Of a DNA stretch of 64,000 nt, positions 9,826-18,019 are shown piece by piece. Location: the NCBI GenBank assembly GCA_963663845.2, contig OY760650.2:1364001-1428000 (forward strand), in the 5' to 3' direction. Under the pieces are notes generated by a model. It saw only the letters and a program-made list of their open reading frames with translations, had not been told where the DNA came from and ran no database searches. Numbering within the stretch: position 1 is the stretch's first letter; each line of letters begins with the position of its first letter. A program made the translations under genes and the position numbers. Source of the DNA: Versatilivorator sp963663845. GTDB lineage: Bacteria; Acidobacteriota; Terriglobia; Versatilivoradales; Versatilivoraceae.

Positions 9826-10619
9826 ACACTCAGACGAAACCCGATGATCGGATCTCACCCGCGGCGCAGCCCCGGTCCGTCCTGGACGTCATCGACCTGA
9901 CCATACGCTACGGGACAAAGCCCGCCATCCGGGAAGTCTCCCTGTCCATTCCCCAACATCGGATCACGGCGATCATCGGACCCTCGGGCTGTGGCAAGAG
10001 CACTCTGCTGAGGGCCTTCAACCGGATGAACGACTTCATCCCCAACGTGGGCATGGAGGGACGAATCCTCTACCTGGGTTCGGATATCTATGCTCGCGAG
10101 GTCGATCCGGTAGAGGTTCGGCGCCGCATCGGAATGGTTTTCCAAAAGCCGAACCCATTTCCCAAGTCGATTCTTCAGAACGTTGCCTGGGGGCCCTCCA
10201 TCAATGGATTTACCGGCAATCTGGAGGACCGTGTCGAACAATCCCTTCGCCGCGCCGCCCTTTGGGAAGAAGTCAGCGACCGCCTCCACGAATCGGCCCT
10301 GGCGCTGTCCGGCGGACAGCAGCAAAGACTCTGCATCGCCCGCGCCCTGGCCATGGAGCCGGACGTCATCCTGATGGACGAACCCTGCTCGGCGCTCGAC
10401 CCCGTCTCCACGGCCCGCATCGAAGACCTGATGTTCGAGCTGAAGGAACGATACACGATCGTGATCGTCACCCATAACATGCAACAGGCGGCCCGGGTCT
10501 CGAACCTGACGGCCTTTTTGGAAAACGGCAGCCTGGTCGAATACGGGGAAACCGACCAGGTCTTCACGAGACCCCGGAACAAGAGAACCGAAGAGTATGT
10601 GACCGGGCGTTTCGGGTAA
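9822..10619 (+). CDS. pstB: Phosphate ABC transporter ATPase PstB
   Basis: 265 residues from ATG 9822, overlapping the pstA stop. It has Walker A GPSGCGKST, Q-loop VFQKPNPFPKSI, signature LSGGQQQR, Walker B VILMDEPCSALDP and H-loop THNMQQAARVS. The FQKPNPFPKSI and ALDPVSTARIE stretches are diagnostic of PstB among ABC ATPases. It powers phosphate import through PstCA. A much longer in-frame reading upstream is only the +2 frame of pstA. Confidence 0.95.
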   Translation: MNTQTKPDDRISPAAQPRSVLDVIDLTIRYGTKPAIREVSLSIPQHRITAIIGPSGCGKSTLLRAFNRMNDFIPNVGMEGRILYLGSDIYAREVDPVEVRRRIGMVFQKPNPFPKSILQNVAWGPSINGFTGNLEDRVEQSLRRAALWEEVSDRLHESALALSGGQQQRLCIARALAMEPDVILMDEPCSALDPVSTARIEDLMFELKERYTIVIVTHNMQQAARVSNLTAFLENGSLVEYGETDQVFTRPRNKRTEEYVTGRFG

Positions 10620-10721
10620 CTTTCCTGCGGATTCCGGACAGGCCGTGATGGGCCCGGACCACGATGGTCGAGCCGGCCGGCCTGCACGAAGCCGAAAGCT
10701 CCATCCCAAGGGAGGACTTGC

Positions 10722-11429
10722 ATGTCCATCCACCTGCAGAAGGACCTCGAACACTTGAACAAGGAACTGCTCATCCTGTCCTCCATGGTCGAGGATGCCA
10801 CCAACAAGGCGATTCTGTCCCTGGTCGATCGACGCTTGGAACTGGCCCGGCAGGTGATGCGCGAAGACGACCGGATCAACACCCGGGAAGTCCTGATCGA
10901 AGAGGAATGCCTCAAGATGCTGGCCCTTCACCAGCCGGTGGCCGCGGATCTTCGCTTCATCGTGGCGGTGCTGAAGGTGAACAACGACCTGGAGCGCATG
11001 GGAGACCTGGCCGTCAACATCGCCGAACGGGCCGCCTACCTGGCTACCCGGGAGCCGCTGCAGGTCTCCCTGGATTTTCCCAAGATGGCCGAGGGTGTCC
11101 GCGAAATGGTGCGGGAGAGCCTCGACTCCTTGACCAACATGAATCCTCGATTGGCCCGGCACGTCCTGACCATGGACGACGAGATCGACGAAGCCAACCG
11201 AGGCATGTTCGACATCCTGCAGGACCTCATGCACCGAGATCCGTCCACCATAGAGCGGGCTGTCCATATGCTCTCCGCCTCTCGCTACCTGGAGCGCATT
11301 GCCGATCTGGCCACCAACATCGCCCAGGACGTCGTCTACATCGCGGAAGGCCGAATGATTCGCCATCTGACCGAAGACGACATTGACAGGCAGAAGGCAG
11401 AAAGTCATGAAAGGGACCCATCGGAATGA
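10722..11429 (+). CDS. phoU: Phosphate signalling protein PhoU
   Basis: 235 residues, ATG 10722 after a ggaggactt RBS. Two tandem three-helix PhoU repeats are visible: the first contains LRFIVAVLKVNNDLERMGDLAVNI (shown here in part as DLERMGDLAVNI), the second ASRYLERIADLATNIAQDV. The (E/D)xxxD metal-binding patterns are present in both. PhoU couples PstB state to PhoR and dampens the regulon when phosphate is ample. It follows pstB by 102 bp and overlaps the porin gene at ATGA 11426. Confidence 0.93.
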   Translation: MSIHLQKDLEHLNKELLILSSMVEDATNKAILSLVDRRLELARQVMREDDRINTREVLIEEECLKMLALHQPVAADLRFIVAVLKVNNDLERMGDLAVNIAERAAYLATREPLQVSLDFPKMAEGVREMVRESLDSLTNMNPRLARHVLTMDDEIDEANRGMFDILQDLMHRDPSTIERAVHMLSASRYLERIADLATNIAQDVVYIAEGRMIRHLTEDDIDRQKAESHERDPSE

Positions 11430-12643
11430 GGGTGTCATGGAAAATGAGATCCATTGCCGGTTGGACGCTTCTGACGTTGACCGGGTGGGTTGTGAACGGT
11501 TCCGGCGCCGACACGGAGGTCCAGGTCGAATGGAAGGACGGGTTGCGCCTGGAGACCGGGGACCGGAGGGTGCGTCTCAGGTTCGGCGGCAGAATCCACT
11601 ATGACTGGGCCGCCCTGTCACAGGATTCGGGGATTCGAGAAAGCCTGGGCTCTCTTCAGGATGGAACCGAGCCCCGAAGAGCGAGAATCTATGTCTCCGG
11701 AGAACTTCATGAGCAGGTGGAATTCAAGGTTCAGTATGACTTCGCCGGCGGCGGCGCCAGGTTCAAGGACGTCTACCTGGGTCTGAAGGGAATTCCCACC
11801 CTGGGAAAGATCAGAATCGGACACATGAAGGAGCCTTTCAGCCTGGAGGAGGCCAGCAGCAGCAACAACGTCACCTTCCTGGAGCGAGCCCTGCCCAACG
11901 TCTTCGCTCCCTCCCGAAACGCGGGGGTGCTGATTTCCAATCACGTCAAGGAGAGAGTGAGCTGGGGCATGGGTGTCTTTCTCGACACCAATGACCTGGG
12001 AGTGGACCAGGGAGACGGGGAGTTCAATTTCAGCGGGCGGTTAACGGGAACGCCCTGGCACGCGGAAAAGGGCAAAAAGGTTGTCCACCTGGGGCTCGGC
12101 TACAGCTACCGGAGCCCGAGCGAACCCGGTTTTCGCTATCGTCAAAGGCCCGAGGCTCACCTGGCGCCCCGGTTCGTGGATACCGGAACCCTGAGGATGC
12201 AATCGGCCCACCTGGTGGGACCCGAGTTCGCCTGGGTTCACGGTCCGGCGTCGGTGCAGGCCGAGTACATCCGGGCCGGGTTGAACCCGGTCACCGGCAA
12301 CGCCACCTCCAACTTCCACGGCTACTACCTGTCGGGAAGCTACGTTCTCACCGGGGAGCAGCGAAACTACCGCGCCTCGGCCGGTCAGTTCGGAGGCATC
12401 AAGCCCAGGAGGAACTTCAACCTCGGTCAAAAGGGGACGGGCGCCTGGGAAGCGGCGGTTCGCTACTCGTCGCTCGATCTGAACCACGGAGCCGTTTCAG
12501 GCGGAAAGCTGGACGACTTCACGGCAGGACTCAACTGGTACCTGAACCCCAATGCCCGCCTGATGTGGAACTACATCCGCGCCAATCGTGAATCCCTCGG
12601 AAAGGCCGACGTATTTCAGATGCGCTTCCAGGTCAATTTCTAG
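11426..12643 (+). CDS. OprO/OprP-family phosphate-selective outer-membrane porin
   Basis: 405 residues with an N-terminal signal (MRSIAGWTLLTLTGWVVNGSGA) and then alternating amphipathic strands typical of a 16-strand porin: RLRFGGRIHYDW, GELHEQVEFKVQYDF, GKIRIGHMKEPFSLEE, ending in an aromatic C-terminal residue (MRFQVNF) as needed for BAM recognition. Members of this family form anion channels with phosphate or pyrophosphate preference. Co-translation with phoU (4-bp overlap) supports a phosphate role. The signal may begin at the second Met (residue 7). Confidence 0.87.
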   Translation: MRVSWKMRSIAGWTLLTLTGWVVNGSGADTEVQVEWKDGLRLETGDRRVRLRFGGRIHYDWAALSQDSGIRESLGSLQDGTEPRRARIYVSGELHEQVEFKVQYDFAGGGARFKDVYLGLKGIPTLGKIRIGHMKEPFSLEEASSSNNVTFLERALPNVFAPSRNAGVLISNHVKERVSWGMGVFLDTNDLGVDQGDGEFNFSGRLTGTPWHAEKGKKVVHLGLGYSYRSPSEPGFRYRQRPEAHLAPRFVDTGTLRMQSAHLVGPEFAWVHGPASVQAEYIRAGLNPVTGNATSNFHGYYLSGSYVLTGEQRNYRASAGQFGGIKPRRNFNLGQKGTGAWEAAVRYSSLDLNHGAVSGGKLDDFTAGLNWYLNPNARLMWNYIRANRESLGKADVFQMRFQVNF

Positions 12644-12669
12644 GCAAGCAGCGCCCCCGCCCCCCACGA

Positions 12670-13095
12670 CGGGGCGGATCATTCGAAGGTGAAACACCCG
12701 ATCGTCAATCAAGACGAACCACGAATGAACACGAATTGACACGAAGACCGATGGACGCACCTTTGCTGCGACGCCGTCACGGGATGAAGACCCCTCCGGG
12801 AGCGCGGGCGTCCCGCCCGCACAACACTGGCACAGCTTCACCCATCTCCTCGACCCGGCTCGACCGGCAACGGCGCCACGATTCCACTTCAGCCGAGCCC
12901 AGGCCGTTCCCACAGGCAGGGTGGCTGTGTGCCGCATCGCGGGGAAACCGAGCGGCCACCCAACCCAGAGGATGCGGGCGAGACGCCCGCGCTCCCGGAG
13001 GGGCGCCTCCTCCGATCCTTCTTGCTCCGCGAGGAGGCACTGCCCCTGCCGATGCGGCAGAGTCGTTCCGCTTCGTGTGCCTTCGTCGTCCTTCG
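12670..13095 (+). repeat. Composite GC-rich dispersed repeat, copy 1, left part
   Basis: Modules in order: a gatcattcgaaggtgaaac block, an accacgaatgaacacgaatt block (12717-12750), then a GC-rich palindromic module (about 12793-13015) that begins with gggagcgcgggcgtcccgc and ends with gcgggcgagacgcccgc. The same order recurs at 25242, 47770, 48166, 48571 and 49385, and reversed at 32740. This copy is interrupted after 13095 by the group II intron and resumes at 13960. Any ORF here is fortuitous. Confidence 0.85.
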
Positions 13096-13959
13096 GTAGA
13101 GTCGAGGACTGGCGCGTTGACTGTAGGGTCTGGTGGCTATTCCGTCGCTTTCGCTTCGGGCCTCAGTCCGGCTCCCTTATCACGTTTCCAGTCCCCGCTC
13201 TCCGAACCGGACGTGCGGTTTTCCCGCATCCGGCTCTCCAGTGGGATCATGCGTCTCGTACACGGGTCCCCGGTCGCTTTCGCGGACGACGCCTGTGGGA
13301 TTGGCACCCTTCCCCTACTCCATCCACTTCCGCGCCCGGGTTGCCGCCAGGCCTGTTGACGCCCTGACGACGCCGTCCTCTTTCCACGGCCCCTTCACTT
13401 TTGCATGTGATGCTTCCGGAGTCTCCGGTCCTTTTGCCGGGGTTTCAGGCTTTCGCCACTCCCGAGACCCTTCCCCCTTCGGTCACCGCTCCTCACCTGA
13501 GGCCCCTTCCCTCCACGGGCGTTGCCCCGCTTCTCCGGTACTACTGGCCTCTCCGCCACCCTGTCGGCCCAGCCTCACTCTCACGAGCTGCCGGTTCGAT
13601 GCGTGCCTCACCACCCACAGGGCTTCCCGTGTTGCCACCCTCTTCCCCTTCCATGCGTGCCAGCGTCACTACCCCGACGGAAGCGGTTAGGTGCTCGCGT
13701 CGCTCTCTTCCCCATCCGCCATCGGCCTTCCCCTATACACAGGAGGGTCGGCTTCCGTATTATCCGTTTCGAGGCCTGCTCGACGTTCACTCCCGTTCCG
13801 GCCCGCATGCTCGCTGGGCCGCCCTTGGCGGCCTTTGTCACCAGAGTGCTTCAGACCATTTCGTTACCTCCATGATCCGCCCTGGCTGCTACCAACCGGA
13901 GCGACAGTTGTTGGGCGGGATTCGCACCCGCTGAAAGAAGGCGCCTTTCCACGGCGCAC
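13096..13959 (-). mobile_element. ORF-less bacterial group II intron inserted in a dispersed repeat
   Basis: Read on the - strand, an 864-nt unit begins GTGCGCC at 13959 and ends CGACTCTAC at 13096. It has the 5' GTGCG, an internal gggtgcgaatcccgcc segment, a typical domain V (13204-13236) and an A seven nucleotides before the 3' end that fits the branch point. The flanks join exactly as in the intact repeat copy near 48083/48084 (ccttcg then tgtctcttcg), which fixes both ends. An EBS1 candidate TGTGT (near 13734-13740) can pair with ACACA just 5' of the insertion. No reverse-transcriptase reading frame lies inside, so mobility would need a protein from elsewhere. Confidence 0.85.
13204..13236 (-). 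ncRNA. Group II intron domain V
   Basis: On the - strand this reads GAGCCGGATGCGG, a GAAAA loop region, then CCGCACGTCCGGTTC: 33 nt forming the two-helix catalytic hairpin with a GAAA-type tetraloop. It matches the domain V consensus closely (one nucleotide shorter than the common 34). The last 107 nt to the splice site hold domain VI. Confidence 0.88.
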
Positions 13960-14075
13960 TGTGTCTTCGTGGATTCCTCTTTTTCCGTTTGTTTCAGGTA
14001 AGTGAGGCCCCCGCCCTGCCGAGCAGATCATCCGGGAGTGAAACAAGAGAAGTACATAGCCTTTCAGGAACAAGA
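13960..14075 (+). repeat. Composite repeat, copy 1, right part beyond the intron
   Basis: Resumes with tgtgtcttcgtggattcctc, then the ttccgtttgtttcag and gatcatccgggagtgaaac blocks, as in the uninterrupted copies at 25672 and 48084. Together with 12670-13095 it gives one complete repeat unit once the intron is removed. Confidence 0.8.
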
Positions 14076-14081
14076 TTTTTG

Positions 14082-14235
14082 AACATCGATGCACAGGATG
14101 CACAGGATTAACAGGATGAGAGCGTCCTGCACCAGAAGCCGGCTCGGGCGATGATTCGGTGCGATTTTGCGAATTCCCGGCTAGCCGTCTCCAGAAAAAA
14201 TCCTGTACATCCTGTACATCCTGTGCATCGATGTT
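14082..14235. repeat. 12-mer inverted-repeat element
   Basis: The left arm aacatcgatgcacaggatgc faces a right arm with the complementary order ending gcatcgatgtt. The right arm holds an extra 10- to 12-bp unit (tcctgtacatcc). The 80-bp interior (about 14120-14200) is similar to the interior of the element at 25793-25945. Non-coding; lies just downstream of ppk. Confidence 0.78.
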
Positions 14236-14299
14236 AATCGAAAATATACCCGTGCTTGACGATGAGCCGGTTTTCATCCACCAGGCGCAAGCGTTTGTT

Positions 14300-16456
14300 T
14301 CAGACAAGGTTTTCCGCTGAATCGTGAAGAACCGCTTGCGACTCGACGGCAGAACGAACCGCCCGCTGCGCCTTGCGGATGAAGGTCTCCTGAGCGTTTC
14401 GGACCGGATCTCCTTCGGCCGGGCGGCGGCGCACATAGGAGCCGTCGGGTCGAGCGTCCCAGGCGGAGCAGTTGTCCCTCTCGTAGACCTCGATGATCCC
14501 GTCCAGTTGGCGTTTCAGCCCCGAATCCCGGACCGGCGCCACCGTCTCCACCCGGTTGTTCAGGTTTCGCTTCATCCAGTCGGCCGAACCCAGGTAGTAT
14601 TCGGTGTCCCCTCCGTTGCTGAAGCGGAAGATCCGGCTGTGCTCCAGGAAGCGCCCCAGCACGCTGTAGACGCGAACGTTCTCCGAGAGGCCCGGCGCCC
14701 CCGCCCGCAGGCAGCAGAGACCCCGGACGTTGAGGGTCACGGGGACTCCCGCCGCGGCGGCCGCATAGAGCTCCCTGATGGTGCCGGGATCCTGTAACTG
14801 GTTCAGCTTGGCATAGATCCCGCTGGGTCGACCGGCGCGCGCGTGGGCCGCCTCCCGGCGGATCAGCTCGGTGAAACGCCGCCGCATCGTGACCGGCGCC
14901 ACCATCACCTCGCGATAGCTGCCGTGAGGCAGGCCGCCGGTCAAGGCGTCGTAAAGCACGGCCACCTCTTCGCAGATGGCCGGGTCGCAGGTCAACACCC
15001 CCAGGTCTTCATAAGCCTTTGCGGTACCGGTGTGGTAGTTCCCGGTCCCGATATGGGCGTAGCGGCGAATCCCCTGCTTCTCCTCCCGGATCACCAAGGC
15101 CAGCTTCACGTGGGTCTTCAGCCGCTCCACGCCGTAGGCAACGTGAACGCCTTCTCTTTCCAGGAACCTTCCCCAGGCAATATTGGGAGCCTCGTCGAAA
15201 CGAGCCGTGATCTCCACCAGCACCGCCACCTGCTTGCCTCGTCGAGCCGCTTCGGCCAGGGCGCGCACAATGGGAGAGTCGCTGCTGGTGCGATAAATCG
15301 TCAGCTTGATCGCCAGCACCCCGGGGTCCACCGAGGCCGCCTCCAGAAATCTCAGCACCGAGGTTTCGAAATCGTGGTAGGGATGGTGCAGCAGGATGTC
15401 TCCGTTGGCGATCTCGTCGAAAATCGCCGAGGGAGCCTGGCCGGCGAGGTGCTGCAACCGGGGGTGGTCCACTGGATTATGGGCCGGAAAACTGATGTTG
15501 CCGCTATCGTTGACCCTTAGCTGACAAAGATCGCTGAGCCCCAGCAAGGGGCTGGAGGCATAGACGTCTTCGGGATCGAGCTTGAGCTGCCGCGTCAACC
15601 ACTTCACCAATCCCTTGGGCATACCGGGTTCCACCTGGAGCCTGACAGCACCGGCGAAGCGCCGCGCCTTGAGCTCGCTGCCGACCTGTTGAACCAGGCT
15701 TCCCGGCTCCCTCAGCGATTCATCCTCGTCGGCGGCCGGCTGGACATCTCCCTCGGCCCCTCTGGTCACCTGGAAGAAATGGACCCTCGAGGACCGATCG
15801 GGGGGAAACATCAAGTCCAGGTTTGCGGCGATCACCTGCTCCAGGGGAACGTAGCCGCCGCCGGGCAACGGCACCCAGCGGGGCCGGTTGTCGGGAACCT
15901 TGATGCGCAAGAACTGCTCCCGTCCACCCTTGCCGCCGGAGAGGAGCACCGCCAGGTTCAAGCCCAGGTTGCTGATGAAGGGAAAGGGGTGCTCGGAATC
16001 CACCGCCAACGGAGTCAGGATGGGCCGGACCGATTGCTCGAAACAGGTGCGCATCGATTGCCGCTGCTCCCTGGACAAGTCCTTGTATTGAAGGATCGGA
16101 TGGCCGACTTCGGCCAGGGCCGGGAGCAGTTCCCGATCGAGAATACCGGTCAGAACGGCTGACTGATCCTGCAATTCCCGGCGGCAGGCCTCGAATTCCT
16201 CTCTCGGAGTCCGTCCATCCAGGGAAAGCTTGCGGGACCCTTGCTTGATCTGGCGCTTCAGGCCGCTCATTCGCTTCATGAAGAACTCGGCATGCAGCAT
16301 GCCCATGATTCCGGCGAACTTGACCCTCTCCATCAGGGGAAGATCGCGGTTGGCGACCAACGACAAGACCCGCCGGGCGAACCCCAGCCAGCTCAGCTCT
16401 CGATTGATGAAGGCCTTGGGCGATTCGAGGTCTATTGTCTGCGGTGACGAGGACAT
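14300..16456 (-). CDS. ppk1: Polyphosphate kinase 1
   Basis: 718 residues, the normal PPK1 size. PPK_N is recognised by FINRELSWLGFARRVL, the middle domain by SEHPFPFISNLGLNLAV, and the two phospholipase-D-like C-terminal domains by HHPYHDFETSVLRFLEA, KLTIYRTSSDSPI and RYAHIGTGNYH, the last holding the His that is autophosphorylated. It makes polyphosphate reversibly from ATP at the inner membrane. The gene starts 8 bp after the Na/Pi cotransporter stop, so the pair probably forms an operon linking phosphate import to storage. Confidence 0.95.
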   Translation of the reverse strand: MSSSPQTIDLESPKAFINRELSWLGFARRVLSLVANRDLPLMERVKFAGIMGMLHAEFFMKRMSGLKRQIKQGSRKLSLDGRTPREEFEACRRELQDQSAVLTGILDRELLPALAEVGHPILQYKDLSREQRQSMRTCFEQSVRPILTPLAVDSEHPFPFISNLGLNLAVLLSGGKGGREQFLRIKVPDNRPRWVPLPGGGYVPLEQVIAANLDLMFPPDRSSRVHFFQVTRGAEGDVQPAADEDESLREPGSLVQQVGSELKARRFAGAVRLQVEPGMPKGLVKWLTRQLKLDPEDVYASSPLLGLSDLCQLRVNDSGNISFPAHNPVDHPRLQHLAGQAPSAIFDEIANGDILLHHPYHDFETSVLRFLEAASVDPGVLAIKLTIYRTSSDSPIVRALAEAARRGKQVAVLVEITARFDEAPNIAWGRFLEREGVHVAYGVERLKTHVKLALVIREEKQGIRRYAHIGTGNYHTGTAKAYEDLGVLTCDPAICEEVAVLYDALTGGLPHGSYREVMVAPVTMRRRFTELIRREAAHARAGRPSGIYAKLNQLQDPGTIRELYAAAAAGVPVTLNVRGLCCLRAGAPGLSENVRVYSVLGRFLEHSRIFRFSNGGDTEYYLGSADWMKRNLNNRVETVAPVRDSGLKRQLDGIIEVYERDNCSAWDARPDGSYVRRRPAEGDPVRNAQETFIRKAQRAVRSAVESQAVLHDSAENLV

Positions 16457-16464
16457 TCAGCACT

Positions 16465-17613
16465 TCAGGACAGCCACATCCTGAACAATACGAGCGCTCC
16501 CGGAACGCCGAAGAATACGGCGAGGATATAGGAGATGGCCAATCCCTTGCGCTCGCTCCCCAGCCGGGCGATCCATTCGGCTCCCGCAATGGGAATCTCT
16601 CGAAGCCAGGGAATACTGTAGATGACTATTACGCCCAGTAAATTGTAAAGAAAGTGGCCGATCGCGATCTGGTGCGCGATGGCATGGGTGGCGCCCGTAA
16701 TCGCCGTGGCGGCCAGAAGCGCGGTGACCGTGGTCCCGATGTTGGCGCCAAGCGTGAAGGGATAGACCTGACGAAGCCCGATCATGCCGCTCCCAGCCAA
16801 GGGCACAATGATGCTGGTGGTGGTCGAGGACGATTGCACCAGCACCGTAACCAGAGTGCCTGAAAATATGCCGGTCACCGGCCCCCTGCCGACGGCCGCC
16901 TGCAGGAAATTCCGGGCCCTGCCCACGAACACGGCTTTGAGCGCATTTCCGAGATACATGATCGACAGCAGAATGAAGGCGATTCCCGCCATGATCAGGA
17001 CCAATCCGTCCCACGGGTGGGGGAGCGAAGACGTCAGCGACTCCACGAAACTCGTCCCCGAACCGAGAACGACCTTGACGATGCCCTTTCCCGAAGCATC
17101 CACGGATCCAACGCCCTCGATGGCATGGATGAGAGCCCCGCTCAGTTTCTCGAGAAAACCGAAGGCCAGCTCCAACGGCAGAAAAATGACGATGCTCAGA
17201 AGATTGAAGTAGTCGTGCACGGTGGCGGCTGCAAATGCCTTTCTGAACTCTCCCGGTCGATTCACGTGACCGAAACTGACCAGCGTATTGGTGACGGTGG
17301 TTCCGACGTTGGCGCCCATGATCATGGGTATGGCTACGCCAACAGGCATGCCGCCCGCTACCAGGGCGACGATGATGGCGGTGACGGTGCTGGAAGATTG
17401 GACCAATGCGGTCGCCAGAATGCCGACAACCAGTCCGATGAACGGGTTGGTCGCAAAGGTGAACAGAGATTCGACGCCCTCGGTGCCGCCGGACACGTGA
17501 CGAAAGCCCTTGCCAATCACGCCAACCGCCACCAGCAGCACGTAAACGGACACGATGACGGTCAGCCAGGGAACGAAGCTGGGCCGCACGGCCTTCTGTT
17601 TGTTCGGTTCCAT
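16465..17613 (-). CDS. Na+/Pi cotransporter (NptA/SLC34-like)
   Basis: 382 residues from ATG 17613 (MEPNKQKAV). Two inverted-topology repeats each carry the family QSSS signature (ATALVQSSSTVTAIIVAL and VTVLVQSSSTTTSIIVPL), followed by GANVGTTVTN and GANIGTTVTA. Eight or more membrane segments are evident. It imports phosphate with sodium at the inner membrane, probably low-affinity next to Pst. An in-frame start 114 bp upstream is possible, but the extra residues are not hydrophobic and look non-native. It is upstream of and probably co-transcribed with ppk1. Confidence 0.85.
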   Translation of the reverse strand: MEPNKQKAVRPSFVPWLTVIVSVYVLLVAVGVIGKGFRHVSGGTEGVESLFTFATNPFIGLVVGILATALVQSSSTVTAIIVALVAGGMPVGVAIPMIMGANVGTTVTNTLVSFGHVNRPGEFRKAFAAATVHDYFNLLSIVIFLPLELAFGFLEKLSGALIHAIEGVGSVDASGKGIVKVVLGSGTSFVESLTSSLPHPWDGLVLIMAGIAFILLSIMYLGNALKAVFVGRARNFLQAAVGRGPVTGIFSGTLVTVLVQSSSTTTSIIVPLAGSGMIGLRQVYPFTLGANIGTTVTALLAATAITGATHAIAHQIAIGHFLYNLLGVIVIYSIPWLREIPIAGAEWIARLGSERKGLAISYILAVFFGVPGALVLFRMWLS

Positions 17614-17658
17614 GTTCGGAAGATTTGCCTTGATCGACACTCCCCGTGGGGTGGGTGT

Positions 17659-17676
17659 TTCACAGATTAGTTCACA
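17659..17676 (-). promoter_or_regulatory. Possible Pho-box-like direct repeat before the Na/Pi cotransporter
   Basis: TTCACA occurs twice with a 12-bp period (17659-17664 and 17671-17676), 46 bp upstream of the chosen start. Tandem TTCACA/TTAACA-like hexamers about one helical turn apart are the general form of PhoP/PhoB sites in several phyla. With only two units and no matching copy seen in front of pstS, this is tentative. Confidence 0.3.
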
Positions 17677-17868
17677 CTTGACGAATAATCGCAAGTGCCC
17701 CAATGCAGGCGACCTGGGTGATCCCACGCTATCAGGTTTGAGGCGACTGGTCAGTCAGAACGCCCGAATCAGGCACGTTTCCCATGCACGAACCGCTTGC
17801 AAATCACCCAAAATCAGTTCCTCCAGAGAGGGCAACAGCAGCGTGGTATGGTCCTGCGCGGTCGACCC

Positions 17869-17896
17869 TTGAACTTTTCGGCTGAGGTGGTATGCT
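17869..17896 (+). promoter_or_regulatory. Candidate sigma70-type promoter for the KamA-like gene
   Basis: TTGAAC (17869-17874), a 16-bp spacer, then TATGCT (17891-17896), about 124 bp before the start codon at 18020. Four of six matches in each hexamer. The rest of the 406-bp divergent gap (17614-18019) shows no repeat or gene. Confidence 0.35.
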
Positions 17897-18019
17897 TTGG
17901 CCCCTTCAACAACCGAGAACACTGAACAAAAGAAGCTGTCCGAGTAGGGGTAAGGAGTTGCGATGGCTGCATGACGAGAATGGACATTGCCCCGATCGAG
18001 TTGGCCGCCAGGAGTGCAA

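Noticed and set aside
13204..13236. tRNA-like hairpin
   Set aside because: It fits group II intron domain V much better and lacks anticodon and T-arm features. No tRNA or rRNA was seen anywhere in the window.
12736..13934. Several 100-200 codon + frames over the repeat and intron
   Set aside because: They translate the GC-rich repeat and the complement of the intron RNA; the same pseudo-peptides recur at every repeat copy.
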